Positions 15,484 through 23,694 of a stretch of DNA of 49,185 nt are shown in pieces. Position numbers and translations under genes: made by a program. The stretch covers positions 1-49,185 of the forward strand of contig JASHOT010000108.1 in the NCBI GenBank assembly GCA_030040965.1. The letters are read 5' to 3'. Numbering within the stretch: position 1 is the stretch's first letter; each line of letters opens with the position of its first letter. Source of the DNA: Candidatus Sulfotelmatobacter sp. (GTDB lineage: Bacteria > Acidobacteriota > Terriglobia > Terriglobales > Acidobacteriaceae). A model generated the notes under the pieces. The model was not told where the DNA came from and ran no database searches. It was given only the letters and a program-made list of their open reading frames with translations.

Positions 15484-16962
15484 TCACCGCATGTGACGGG
15501 ACATCTCGACAGCCTTGAGCAGCGCTTGCGCCTTATTCATCGATTCCTGAAATTCACTTGCCGGGTCTGAATCCGCCACGATGCCGGCGCCCGCCTGCAG
15601 ATATGCCTTCTTGCCCTGCATGAGCATAGTGCGAATGCCAATGCAGGAATCGAGATTACCCGCGAAATCGGCATAGAGCACCGATCCTCCATAAATGCCG
15701 CGTCGCGTCGGTTCCAGTTCCTCGATGATCTGCATCGCCCGCACCTTGGGCGCGCCGCTCAATGTGCCCGCCGGGAAGCAGGCGGCCAAAGCGTCAAGCG
15801 CGTCAAGATCCTTGCGCAGCGTGCCTTCCAGCGCCGACACCAGATGCATGACGTGCGAGTAGCGCTCGACATACATCAGGTCCTTCACCTTCACCGACCC
15901 ATATTCTCTCACCCGGCCCAGATCGTTGCGGCCGAGATCGACCAGCATCACGTGCTCGGCGCGTTCCTTTTCGTCGTTCCTCATTTTCTGTTCCAGCAGC
16001 ACATCTTCGGCCTCGTCGCGGCCGCGCGGATGCGTTCCCGCGATCGGCCGATACTCCAGCTTGCGTCCGGTCACGCGCACCAGCATCTCCGGTGATGAGC
16101 CTAGAATGTGCGTGTCGCCGGAGCGAATGAAGTAAAGGTACGGTGAGGGATTTACCTGCCGCAGCGCACGGTACAAATCGAACGGCGCCACTCCCGGCGT
16201 GAAATCGAGACGCTGCGAAAGCACGACCTGGAAAATATCGCCCGCGGCAATGTATTCCTTGCAGTGCTCCACGCCGCGAATAAACTGTTCGCGGCGTGTG
16301 CGCGCCTCTACTTTGAGTATTCCAGATCCCGCCTTTGCCGGTTTCCTCCACGCCGAACTCAGCCCGCGCGACAATTTGCGTTCGATCGCAGCAATGTCGC
16401 GAATTGCCCGATCGTAGGCGCGGCGCGCGCTTTCGCGCGAAACATCGGCCGTGGCCACAATATGGATCTGATGACGCAGGTGATCGAATGCCAGCAGACG
16501 ATCGAAAAACATCAGCTCGGCGTCAGGAAGCTGCAGGTCATCTTTCGCATGTTCGCCGATCTTTTCCAGTTGCCGCACGACGTCATAGGAGAAGTATCCC
16601 ACCGCGCCCGCGGTGAACGGGGGCAATCCAGCTACGCTTGCCGGGCGATGCTCGCGCAACAGCTTCTTCACCACTTCGAAAACATTCTGCACCCGCGCTT
16701 CGCGCTGCCGGCCACGAATGATTTCCACCTTCCCTTCCCGCGCTCTCACCTGCATGTAAGGCTTTGCGCCAAGAAAGGTGTATCGGCCAATCTGCTCGCC
16801 GCGCTCAATAGATTCCAGAAGAAAGGCGTGTGGCTCGTTTTCCGCAATCGCCAGAAAAGCCGAAACCGGTGTGAGCAAATCGGCGGTAACCGACTTCACC
16901 ACCGGAACCAGCGTCGCCTCGCGGGCAAGCCGGGAGAATTGTTGAAAGTCGGGCTGCAGCAT
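15484..16962 (-). CDS. trpE: Anthranilate synthase component I
   Basis: 492-residue chorismate-using enzyme that makes anthranilate with ammonia from TrpG, the first step of tryptophan synthesis. The N-terminal feedback-inhibition element LLESIERGEQIGRYTFLG (residues 48-65) is conserved. The catalytic half has YLYFIRSGDTHILGSSPEMLVRV, PIAGTHPRGRDEAED, AEHVMLVDLGRNDLGRV and FPAGTLSGAPKVRAMQIIEELE, and ends with IVADSDPASEFQESMNKAQALLKA. A perfect TATAAT (16995-17000 read on the minus strand) lies 32 bases upstream, without a good -35 or Shine-Dalgarno sequence. No trp leader peptide or attenuator was recognised. It is followed after 3 bases by the GT39 gene; trpG lies apart on the other strand. 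Confidence 0.95.
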   Translation of the reverse strand: MLQPDFQQFSRLAREATLVPVVKSVTADLLTPVSAFLAIAENEPHAFLLESIERGEQIGRYTFLGAKPYMQVRAREGKVEIIRGRQREARVQNVFEVVKKLLREHRPASVAGLPPFTAGAVGYFSYDVVRQLEKIGEHAKDDLQLPDAELMFFDRLLAFDHLRHQIHIVATADVSRESARRAYDRAIRDIAAIERKLSRGLSSAWRKPAKAGSGILKVEARTRREQFIRGVEHCKEYIAAGDIFQVVLSQRLDFTPGVAPFDLYRALRQVNPSPYLYFIRSGDTHILGSSPEMLVRVTGRKLEYRPIAGTHPRGRDEAEDVLLEQKMRNDEKERAEHVMLVDLGRNDLGRVREYGSVKVKDLMYVERYSHVMHLVSALEGTLRKDLDALDALAACFPAGTLSGAPKVRAMQIIEELEPTRRGIYGGSVLYADFAGNLDSCIGIRTMLMQGKKAYLQAGAGIVADSDPASEFQESMNKAQALLKAVEMSRHMR

Positions 16963-17050
16963 GATCTGGGATCGTCCGCTCTTGCGGGATTTTCATTATA
17001 GGGGAGAGCGAACATCAGGTCTCGGCGCTGACGTGCCGGCTGATCTGCCG

Positions 17051-18100
17051 CTAACGAATGTCGGGTGGGTGCAATGCGACAACCCTGACGATGCCGTAGT
17101 TGAAGCCACCGCGGCCCCGCCAACGCTCGATCGCGTCCTCCCGCTGGGCTTTTATTGCGATGTCCAGCGCGATGCTGGCGAAATAGCGGGGTTGATAGGT
17201 TGCGGGATCATGGTAAAAATCTTCCGCTTTTGAAAGCGCCTTGTCCGTGTCGCCTGAGAAGTAGTAAACGACCACCAGGTTGGATTTCGCCCGGTCCCGG
17301 GACTGGATCATTGGGAACACCAGAGGCGAACGCGCACTCATGTGCTGAACTGAAAGATGGTCCGTGAGCAAGCCATCGTACCGCTCGATGAGCTTCGTAA
17401 GCGCTTGCAGGGAGTTCGGCCAGTCCTGAGCGTCCAGGTAGATGCTGGCGAGGTTCTCATAGCCGACGGACAGTGCGGCCTCGTTGTCGCCGGGCGCAGC
17501 GTTTAAGTAGTCGATCACGCGCTGATTCGCCTCAATCGCTTCCGAATAACGATGAAGCCCCTCCAAGCCGCCGGCCGATAAGTAAAGCGACGCCTGCAGG
17601 ATCTGGCTACGGTCCTCACCCAGATGCGACGAAAACTCTTCCGCCTCCTGAGCCCGGGCGATCGCGTCGTTGTATTCCGAGCCGCGAAAAAGCTCCCTGC
17701 CCTGATGCAGAGCACAATCCGCCAGCGCGCGATACAGTTTCTGTGTGGAGGACGATTCTCCCTGCTCGAAGATGTGGACGATCTGTAACCGCGCGTTCTT
17801 CAACTGATCGTACTGTTCGCTGGTTAACGTGCCGGCTGAGTGCTCGGCCTCGAGATAATGCTGAAGCGCCTGGTTGTATTCACCTGCCCGGAAAGCCTCG
17901 TCCCCCGCATTCATCGCGGCATGAAATCGGGCTTCGTTCGCCGGGGGGCCGGTTGGGACGCGCTTGTGCGCCGAGTTCGTGCCCGCCGGGCGCGTGAAAT
18001 ACTGGATGACGTAACTCGATCCCAGGCAAATGATCACCACAAACAGAAACCAGCGAAGCAACCAATGGGCAATTTTATGTGCGATGCCGGATGTTTCCAT
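17051..18100 (-). CDS. Membrane-anchored TPR-like protein
   Basis: 349-residue protein with one N-terminal membrane helix (WLLRWFLFVVIICLGSSYVIQYF, about residues 13-35) and a helical soluble domain. This contains TPR-like pairs: NAGDEAFRAGEYNQALQHYLEAE (about 63-85), GLEGLHRYSEAIEANQRVIDYL and ENLASIYLDAQDWPNSLQALTKLIE. TPR proteins of this kind act as scaffolds for envelope complexes; no specific partner is visible. It is upstream of trpE on the same strand, 88 bases away, but trpE has its own -10 element. A small hairpin (GAACGGC / GCCGTTC, 18117-18138) lies just ahead of the start. Confidence 0.7.
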   Translation of the reverse strand: METSGIAHKIAHWLLRWFLFVVIICLGSSYVIQYFTRPAGTNSAHKRVPTGPPANEARFHAAMNAGDEAFRAGEYNQALQHYLEAEHSAGTLTSEQYDQLKNARLQIVHIFEQGESSSTQKLYRALADCALHQGRELFRGSEYNDAIARAQEAEEFSSHLGEDRSQILQASLYLSAGGLEGLHRYSEAIEANQRVIDYLNAAPGDNEAALSVGYENLASIYLDAQDWPNSLQALTKLIERYDGLLTDHLSVQHMSARSPLVFPMIQSRDRAKSNLVVVYYFSGDTDKALSKAEDFYHDPATYQPRYFASIALDIAIKAQREDAIERWRGRGGFNYGIVRVVALHPPDIR

Positions 18101-18436
18101 GGTGATCCCAAGCGCTGAACGGCGAGACTCAGCCGTTCTATTGCCCCGATAAGTTCATGCTACATCTGTCTTCGTCGCCCGCCGAGCACCTGGAGCGCAG
18201 TTCCTAATCCGAGGTAATGCGAAATCGGCTGGAGTGAATCCGGCCAAGCCGGCGCCAAACTTTGGTCACCTTGTTGCCGGCAGCACAACCGATAGAATCG
18301 TACAATCCTGCGTATTTTGAGCATTTTGCGTCTCCGCCAGGCGGAAACGCAGACGCGGAATCGACTGCATGCACCGCCCCTGAACTGCAAGGGACGATAT
18401 CTGCCGTCGAAGATTGCGGATCGGCAAGCTTAATTT
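18101..18436. other. Divergent intergenic region with small hairpins
   Basis: 336 bases between the TPR gene and the MBL-fold gene. It contains the hairpin GAACGGC/GCCGTTC (18117-18138) and a nested hairpin near 18329-18352 made of GCGT, CCGCC, GGCGG and ACGC. No coding sequence is supported: frames across it overlap the MBL gene in the antisense direction and lack ribosome-binding sites. Confidence 0.4.
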
Positions 18437-19333
18437 ATGCGCGTCAAGTTTTGGGGCGTGCGCGGCTCCACGCCCACTCCACAGCCCGAGAACATGCGCT
18501 ACGGAGGCAATACCTCCTGCGTCGAAGTGCGCCTGGGCGAACAGATTCTGATCTTCGACTGCGGCACCGGATTCCGCGTGCTCGGCCATGAACTGGAGCG
18601 CGAGTTCGGCAACCGGCCGTTTCAAGCCCACGTCTTCGTATCCCATTTTCACTGGGATCACATTCAGGGCATGCCCTTCTTCCGTCCGCTATACCATGAC
18701 GCCGGCAGCCAGTTTATTTTTCATTCTTCGGCCCGCACGCGCCGCCTGGAGCAGGTGATGGCCGAGCAGATGGCCGCGCCCTATTTCCCCGTCGATCTTG
18801 CCCACATGAAGGCGAAACGCAATTTCTACGACATCGAAAACGGCTGCCTGCTGATGGGCAACGAGATCACGATCAAGACCGCGTACCTCAACCATCCTCA
18901 GGGATGCCTGGGATTTCGTCTTGAGACCAAAGATGGAGTGCTGGTCTACGCCACCGACAACGAGCCCGGCGATGCTCATTTCGACAAAAATGTTCGCAAG
19001 CTCGCTGAAGGCGCCGACCTTCTCATCTACGATGCGCAATATCTTCCCGAAGAGTACGCGGCCCGTCGCCGCGGATGGGGACACAGCCATTGGCGCGAAG
19101 CCGTCAACATTGTGATGGAAAGCGGCGCCAAGGAGCTGATTCTTTACCATCACGATCCCGACCACACCGACCCCATCGTCGACAAAGTTGTCACCGACGC
19201 GCGCAGTTACTATCCCAAAGTGCGCGCCGCCAGCGAAGGCCTGGAGATTCACCTCGGCGCCGACGCCGGGACCGATAATCGGGCTGACAGTGGGGCTAAC
19301 AATAAGAGCCGGGGATCAGGATCGAGCGGCTAG
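18437..19333 (+). CDS. MBL-fold metallo-hydrolase
   Basis: 298-residue metallo-beta-lactamase-fold enzyme. It starts MRVKFWGVRGSTPTP and carries the metal-binding motif SHFHWDHIQG (His70, His72, Asp74, His75). Further metal ligands are probable in VYATDNEP and LYHHDPDHTD. The RGSTP opening and HFHWDH motif place it in the cyclic-nucleotide-phosphodiesterase/RNase Z-like branch, in which some members hydrolyse cyclic nucleotides or RNA ends; the substrate here is unknown. No signal peptide, so cytosolic. The last 25 residues are a low-complexity Asn/Gly/Ser tail. No clear ribosome-binding site precedes the ATG. Confidence 0.85.
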   Translation: MRVKFWGVRGSTPTPQPENMRYGGNTSCVEVRLGEQILIFDCGTGFRVLGHELEREFGNRPFQAHVFVSHFHWDHIQGMPFFRPLYHDAGSQFIFHSSARTRRLEQVMAEQMAAPYFPVDLAHMKAKRNFYDIENGCLLMGNEITIKTAYLNHPQGCLGFRLETKDGVLVYATDNEPGDAHFDKNVRKLAEGADLLIYDAQYLPEEYAARRRGWGHSHWREAVNIVMESGAKELILYHHDPDHTDPIVDKVVTDARSYYPKVRAASEGLEIHLGADAGTDNRADSGANNKSRGSGSSG

Positions 19334-19379
19334 TCAGTGACCGTCCCCGCGTCGGCAGCTGGAGATTTCGCGAGGGATC

Positions 19380-19673
19380 ATGAAGCTACCATCCTTAACC
19401 GTTGCGGCCATGATGTTGCTATGGCCAGCCTCGGCTTGCATCGCGCAGGACCAATCCCTGGGAGACGTCGCCCGCGAGAGCCGCGCTCGAGCCCAGAGCG
19501 CAAAACCGGCCAAAGTATTAAACGACGACGGCGACCGACCCGCCATTACCGCCAGCGATGATCCAACGACCGTCATCAACAAGGCCGTGGCCGCCATGTT
19601 GCATGACACCTCGCACCGCTGCCAAAAAGTCATCACCGGCAGTGCCCCGGGCTCGATCACATCATCGCGGTAG
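19380..19673 (+). CDS. Secreted hypothetical protein with SLGDxAR head, probably truncated by frameshifts
   Basis: 97 codons: signal peptide MKLPSLTVAAMMLLWPASACIAQ, then QSLGDVARESRARAQ and the KVLNDDGD motif. The same head (signal, then SLGDIARHLR) opens the protein at 40599. The frame stops at 19671-19673. A convincing protein tail (EVGQLEQLFEQFRRVFIDVL) resumes in the same frame after the stop and ends at 19862. Between them, the frame beginning at 19652 reads LDHIIAVATRVVGGDYTTEIS. One missing G near 19650 and one extra T near 19711 would join all three pieces into one protein of about 160 residues. The present gene is therefore probably broken, or the consensus has two homopolymer errors. 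Confidence 0.6.
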   Translation: MKLPSLTVAAMMLLWPASACIAQDQSLGDVARESRARAQSAKPAKVLNDDGDRPAITASDDPTTVINKAVAAMLHDTSHRCQKVITGSAPGSITSSR

Positions 19674-19862
19674 CGACTCGCGTCGTGGGCGGTGACTACA
19701 CCACCGAGATTTCAGGCCAGTTCCGACGACGAGGTCGGTCAGCTCGAGCAGCTCTTCGAACAGTTCCGCCGTGTATTCATCGACGTTCTGGCGCACGTTC
19801 CCGAACTGCAGACCGAAAACTCTGCAACACGAAGCTCGGGAGCCGGTGCGGGAGCGGACTGA
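19674..19862 (+). pseudogene. Downstream part of the broken SLGDxAR gene
   Basis: Continuation of the gene starting at 19380. The segment from about 19715 reads ASSDDEVGQLEQLFEQFRRV, then FIDVLAHVPELQTENSATRS and GAGAGAD before TGA at 19860-19862. This is amphipathic helical sequence with good third-position G/C bias, in the frame of the N-terminal part but beyond a stop codon. No ribosome-binding site or start supports independent translation. The best explanation is two compensating single-base indels relative to the ancestral or true gene. Confidence 0.55.
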
Positions 19863-19868
19863 ATTCCG

Positions 19869-20414
19869 TTACCGGCTCTCTCCCTGGCTGCGCTCTTCAG
19901 AGGATTCCGTCGCCGGCCTCGCAGACATCAGCCCAATTGAAATGGCCAGTTCTCGCGCCCGCGCCAGTTCATTTTTCGCGGTCTGTTGCCGCGCCTCGTC
20001 GTAACCCAAAATGGCGTAGTAGATGGCGCGGTCAAAAAACTGGTTGAGCAACTGACGCACCTCCAGTTCGCCGTGTAGCTGCACGATGCTGTCGGCAAAA
20101 GCCTCCAGCCGCAGGAAATGCAGAAGATGATCCCGACTCAGTGTGAGCGCCCATACCACCTGGTGCATCCCGATGCCCTCGACGGCACGGCGCCCGGCGA
20201 CCGCCCGAAAACGCCGCTCAATCTCCTTCTCTGTCTTCTGCAACAGCCACTCCCCCAAATTGCGATAAACCTCCAGCGCGGCCGCTTGTACCTCCTGTGG
20301 CTGAATCTTGCGGAAGTCCGACGTGCGCTCGGAGTTGCGGATCTCTTCCGTCACGTCCTCGGCCAGTGCTTCTGCGTGCCGCTCAATGAGCCGCACTAAT
20401 TTCATACCCAGCAT
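19869..20414 (-). CDS. RsbRD_N-like helical protein
   Basis: 181-residue soluble all-helical protein. The pattern LVRLIERHAEALAEDVTEEIRNS, PQEVQAAALEVYRNLGEWL, followed by VEGIGMHQVVWALTLSRDHLLHFLR and DRAIYYAILGYDEARQQ, resembles the RsbRD N-terminal domain found on RsbT co-antagonists and some sensor kinases. Here it stands alone without an STAS or kinase domain, which makes a stress-signalling adaptor role an inference only. GGAGAGG lies 6 bases before the ATG at 20414, which decides this start over a second ATG three codons later. It is convergent with the broken SLGDxAR gene. Confidence 0.65.
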   Translation of the reverse strand: MLGMKLVRLIERHAEALAEDVTEEIRNSERTSDFRKIQPQEVQAAALEVYRNLGEWLLQKTEKEIERRFRAVAGRRAVEGIGMHQVVWALTLSRDHLLHFLRLEAFADSIVQLHGELEVRQLLNQFFDRAIYYAILGYDEARQQTAKNELARARELAISIGLMSARPATESSEERSQGESR

Positions 20415-20530
20415 CGATCACCTCTCCTGTTCCACACCACCTGCCCCATCCCAATGGTGCCCGATCAACAATGGTGCCTAATCAAGGAGATGCGGCCGTG
20501 CCCGGTGGGGATGCACTTTGAGTTGATACA

Positions 20531-20549
20531 TATATCGTATCACGATATA
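20531..20549. promoter_or_regulatory. Perfect AT-rich palindrome, PadR-type operator candidate
   Basis: TATATCGT (20531-20538), centre ATC, ACGATATA (20542-20549): 8-bp perfect arms in otherwise GC-rich DNA. The TATATCGT...ACGATATA form resembles operators of PadR-family repressors. No padR gene is nearby. It lies 117 bases upstream of the RsbRD_N-like gene and about 275 bases upstream of gdhA, so the target is unclear. Confidence 0.5.
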
Positions 20550-20682
20550 ATAACCGCGGAGATATAAACAAAAAGTTCAGGGACGCGCGACATCTGGACC
20601 CGCACGCGCCAGACCACCCGGAGTCGAGATTGCGCCCGCGTGCTCCGAACCAACTTTAGGACCCGGCGTGCGCCTCCACGGC

Positions 20683-20712
20683 TTGCCTCCCTGCCATCCC
20701 CGCTCATATACT
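20683..20712 (+). promoter_or_regulatory. Candidate gdhA promoter
   Basis: -35 TTGCCT (20683-20688), 18-base spacer, -10 TATACT (20707-20712). The expected leader is about 105 bases before the gdhA ATG at 20825. Confidence 0.45.
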
Positions 20713-20824
20713 CGGAACGTTTGCCCGGCCGCGAAAAACTGGCTTCCGGCATGGGACGGCTCTAATTAAACGAAGCTCAAATTCTGATCAGCCCTGATTC
20801 CGCAATTATCCCGGAGAAGACTTT

Positions 20825-22102
20825 ATGACAACGATGGTGACCGCTCCGCACGTGGATAAAGAAACCAATCCGTGGGAGTCGCAGCGCGCCCGCTTCGATC
20901 TGGCCGCGCAGAAGCTCAATCTCGATGAAGGCCTGTGGCGCGTGTTGCGCTATCCCAACCGCGAAATCACGGTTCACATCCCCGTGCAGATGGACGACGG
21001 CCACCTCGAAGTTTTCACCGGATTCCGCGTCCAGCACTCGATTGCCCGCGGCCCCGCCAAGGGCGGAATCCGCTACGCCCCCGATGTGACCCTCGATGAA
21101 GTTCGCGCCCTGGCCAGCTGGATGACCTGGAAGTGCGCTGTGGTCAACATTCCTTTCGGTGGCGCCAAAGGCGGCGTCATCTGCGATCCTCACAAGATGT
21201 CGATGGGCGAAGTCGAGCGCATGACTCGCCGCTACACCGCCGAACTCATCGAATTCATCGGTCCGGAAAAAGACGTTCCCGCTCCCGACGTCAATACCAA
21301 CGAACAGGTCATGGCCTGGATGATGGACACATACTCCATGCACATGCGCCAGACTGTCACCGCCGTCGTCACCGGCAAGCCCATCAACATTGGCGGATCG
21401 CGTGGTCGCCGAGAAGCTACCGGCCGCGGCGTCATGATCGTCTGTGACGAGGCCTGCAAAAAGCTAGGCATCGATATCAAGAGCGCCCGCGTCATCGTGC
21501 AGGGATTCGGCAACGTCGGTTCCAACGCCGCCCTGCTCATGCATGAAGCCGGATACAAGATCGTCGGCATCGCCGAAGTCGGCGGCGGCCTGCACAACAA
21601 AAATGGAATCGACCTGAAAGCGCTGATCGATTACCGCCAGAAAAACGGCACCGTTCACGGCTTCCCTGGCGCGGAAAAATATGACGCCGCCGAACTGCTG
21701 ACCACGGAGTGCGAAATCCTGATTCCCGCCGCCACCGAAAACGTCATCACCACCCGCAATGTGGAAAATGTGAAGTGCCGGATACTCGCCGAAGGCGCGA
21801 ACGGACCCACCACCTCCGCCGCCGACGAGGTGTTGAGTGAGAAGAAAGTTTTCGTCATTCCCGACATTCTGGCCAATGCCGGCGGCGTCACCACTTCTTA
21901 TTTTGAGTGGGTGCAGGATCGCCAGGGATATTTCTGGAAAGAATCCGTCGTCAACGAGCAGCTGGAAACCATCATGAAATCCTCGTTCGACGACGTCGTC
22001 CGCTACGCCGAGACGCACCACGTCAACAATCGCATCGCCGCCTATATGCTGGCGATCGATCGCGTGGCCTACACCATCCGCCAACGCGGCATCTACGCGT
22101 AG
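20825..22102 (+). CDS. gdhA: Glutamate dehydrogenase (Glu/Leu/Phe/Val dehydrogenase family)
   Basis: 425-residue NAD(P)-dependent enzyme interconverting glutamate and 2-oxoglutarate plus ammonia. Substrate-binding GPAKGGIRY (Lys79), catalytic Lys115 in PFGGAKGGV, Asp155 in PAPDVNTNE, and the Rossmann motif GFGNVGS (residues 227-233) are all present. The ending [16 protein letters not shown] is typical. The length matches the roughly 420-residue hexameric class. GGAGAAGACTTT precedes the ATG and a candidate promoter lies at 20683-20712. It is monocistronic, followed by an array of palindromes. Coenzyme specificity cannot be decided from this reading. Confidence 0.95.
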   Translation: MTTMVTAPHVDKETNPWESQRARFDLAAQKLNLDEGLWRVLRYPNREITVHIPVQMDDGHLEVFTGFRVQHSIARGPAKGGIRYAPDVTLDEVRALASWMTWKCAVVNIPFGGAKGGVICDPHKMSMGEVERMTRRYTAELIEFIGPEKDVPAPDVNTNEQVMAWMMDTYSMHMRQTVTAVVTGKPINIGGSRGRREATGRGVMIVCDEACKKLGIDIKSARVIVQGFGNVGSNAALLMHEAGYKIVGIAEVGGGLHNKNGIDLKALIDYRQKNGTVHGFPGAEKYDAAELLTTECEILIPAATENVITTRNVENVKCRILAEGANGPTTSAADEVLSEKKVFVIPDILANAGGVTTSYFEWVQDRQGYFWKESVVNEQLETIMKSSFDDVVRYAETHHVNNRIAAYMLAIDRVAYTIRQRGIYA

Positions 22103-22115
22103 CGGGCTTTGAAGG

Positions 22116-22367
22116 GCCAAGGTTGCCCCATCCTTCTTTCGCGTTCTGTGCGAAGGAGGGTGGGCGTTTACTTGAGAAGGATGCCCCAGGTCTCGCCGCC
22201 TTTGCGAGACCTGGGAATGCGACCTGCACGACCCGGCAGGGCGCGCCAAAGGCCGCGCCGTAACGCAGCGAAGCTGTAAGCGGCTTTAGCCGCTGAGGCT
22301 TCGGGTTTGAAAGGGCACGGCTTCAGCCGTGCCGTTAAGATGCCTTAATGCTGTCGGGCTTTAGCCC
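22116..22367. repeat. Array of REP-like palindromes after gdhA
   Basis: At least four hairpins sit in the 307-base gap. CCCAGGTCTCGC/GCGAGACCTGGG (22185-22196 and 22204-22215) has a loop almost identical to that of a second copy at 47697-47729. AGCGGCTTTAGCCGCT is at 22279-22294, GGCACGGCTTCAGCCGTGCC at 22314-22333 and GGGCTTTAGCCC at 22356-22367. A looser hairpin CCATCCTTC/GAAGGAGGGTGG precedes them. The region is non-coding and could terminate or stabilise the gdhA mRNA. Confidence 0.75.
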
Positions 22368-22409
22368 CTGGGTACGCCGGTCCGCGGAACAACTTCGTAA
22401 GGAGGTTCC

Positions 22410-22778
22410 ATGAAATCCGTCGAACGCAAACTGATGGCGCAGATCGCCGTCCTGGTCTTCGCGCTTTCGCTCGTCAACGGCCTCGCCGTCGCGCAGACAG
22501 TCGAACCGGGCTCAAAGCCCGAGATCATGGCTGCTCCAGCGCAGGCCACAAAGACCTCCGCTGACAAGCTCGACATCAACACGGCGACCAAAGATCAGCT
22601 CAAAGCCCTGCCCGGCATCGGCGACGCCTATTCGCAGAAAATCATCGACAATCGCCCCTACCGTGCTAAGAACGAGTTGGTGCAAAAAAAAATCATTCCC
22701 CAGTCCACCTACGACAAGATCAAAGACCAGATCATCGCGCGTCAGGTGAAATCGAACACCATGGCGCCAACAAAATAG
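22410..22778 (+). CDS. Exported helix-hairpin-helix (ComEA-like) protein
   Basis: 122-residue protein with a signal peptide (about residues 1-28, MKSVERKLMAQIAVLVFALS onward) and one helix-hairpin-helix domain: LDINTATKDQLKALPGIGDAYSQKIIDNRPY, then KNELVQKKIIPQSTYDKIKDQIIA. This is the ComEA/T2SK-like DNA-binding fold. In competence systems ComEA binds incoming DNA outside the membrane. No other competence genes are nearby, so the role here is inferred only from the domain. AAGGAGG lies 5 bases before the ATG, a very strong ribosome-binding site. Confidence 0.88.
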   Translation: MKSVERKLMAQIAVLVFALSLVNGLAVAQTVEPGSKPEIMAAPAQATKTSADKLDINTATKDQLKALPGIGDAYSQKIIDNRPYRAKNELVQKKIIPQSTYDKIKDQIIARQVKSNTMAPTK

Positions 22779-23016
22779 ACGTCAGAAGCCTGCAACCCAT
22801 TGTGTCAACCCGGAGCTCCGCGCTTTCAGGCAGACCCCGGATTCAGCCACGGGGCGAGAGCCTGACCCTGAGCAAGTGAGGGCAGCGAACGCGTCAAATG
22901 GGGATTTCGCTCGCACCGCCGCTCCTTTTCTTCCTGTACAACTTCCGTTCCATTGCGTTCCCTTCTCGCCGGGAGCATAATCAGTCTATCCGTGGCCCTG
23001 TAAGTCGCGCGCTCCT

Positions 23017-23694
23017 GTGAACCTGCCGAATTCCATCACGCTGATCCGCATCTTCAGCATTCCTCTGCTGATCTGGATTCTTTCGAGCTCCCGCTTCAGC
23101 AGCGCCAATGGCGAAAAGGAACTGCTGGCCTCCGCACTGTTCATCGCCGCATCCATGACCGATGGAATCGACGGCTACCTCGCGCGCAAGCGCGGCCAGA
23201 TCACGACCATGGGAATCCTACTCGACCCCCTGGCCGACAAACTCCTCATAGCCGCGGCCTTCGTCGCGCTCGTACAGTTGAATCCCGCGCTCGTCCCCGC
23301 CTGGGTCGCCATCGTGGTGATTGGCCGCGAATTTCTGGTCAGCGGCTTACGCTCGATTGCCGCCTCGGAAGGTTTCACCATTGAAGCCAGCAACCTGGGC
23401 AAGTTCAAGATGGTGGTGCAGATCGTCAGCGTGGTCACCGTCATCCTCGACCATCACTGGAAGGAATGGCCGGTCTACGGATCTTATTTTCTTCCCATTC
23501 ACTGGATCGCGCTGGCCGCGATCTGGTTCATGGTTTGTGTCTCGCTGGTCTCGGCGATCGACTACTTCGTCGCCTTCTGGTCGAAAATCGACCGGCGCGT
23601 GGTGAAGCGCCGCCGTCGCCGGGCCTTCATTTTGAGCCGGCGCGCCAAGCCCGTGCCCGCGCCGCCACAGGCGGATCGTGCTGCTTCGACCTAA
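23017..23694 (+). CDS. pgsA: CDP-diacylglycerol-glycerol-3-phosphate 3-phosphatidyltransferase
   Basis: 225-residue integral membrane enzyme of phosphatidylglycerol synthesis. The CDP-alcohol phosphotransferase signature is complete: Asp49, Asp52-Gly53, Ala56-Arg57, Gly66, Asp70 and Asp74 in TDGIDGYLARKRGQ and GILLDPLADK. The protein begins MNLPNSITLIRIFSIPLL as in PgsA, with a GTG start at 23017. A basic, Pro-rich cytoplasmic tail (RRVVKRRRRRAFILSRRAKP) is longer than usual. The 3' end overlaps the start of the AMMECR1-domain gene by 17 bases in another frame, implying translational coupling. Confidence 0.92.
   Translation: MNLPNSITLIRIFSIPLLIWILSSSRFSSANGEKELLASALFIAASMTDGIDGYLARKRGQITTMGILLDPLADKLLIAAAFVALVQLNPALVPAWVAIVVIGREFLVSGLRSIAASEGFTIEASNLGKFKMVVQIVSVVTVILDHHWKEWPVYGSYFLPIHWIALAAIWFMVCVSLVSAIDYFVAFWSKIDRRVVKRRRRRAFILSRRAKPVPAPPQADRAAST

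Larger units (their letters stand above)
20415..20824. other. Divergent intergenic region upstream of gdhA
   Basis: 410 bases without a supported gene. It contains a 17-bp tandem duplication (20452-20468 and 20469-20485, differing at two bases), a perfect AT-rich palindrome (20531-20549) and a candidate gdhA promoter (20683-20712). A 70-codon minus-strand frame from 20752 to 20540 has the composition of random reading and no ribosome-binding site. Confidence 0.5.

Noticed and set aside
16963-17050. trp attenuator or leader peptide before trpE
   Set aside because: The gap is 88 bases with a -10 box 32 bases before the start; no Trp-rich leader or alternative hairpins were found.
18266-18661. 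131-codon minus-strand frame upstream of and inside the MBL-fold gene
   Set aside because: Largely antisense to a well-supported MBL-fold gene, with no start signals.
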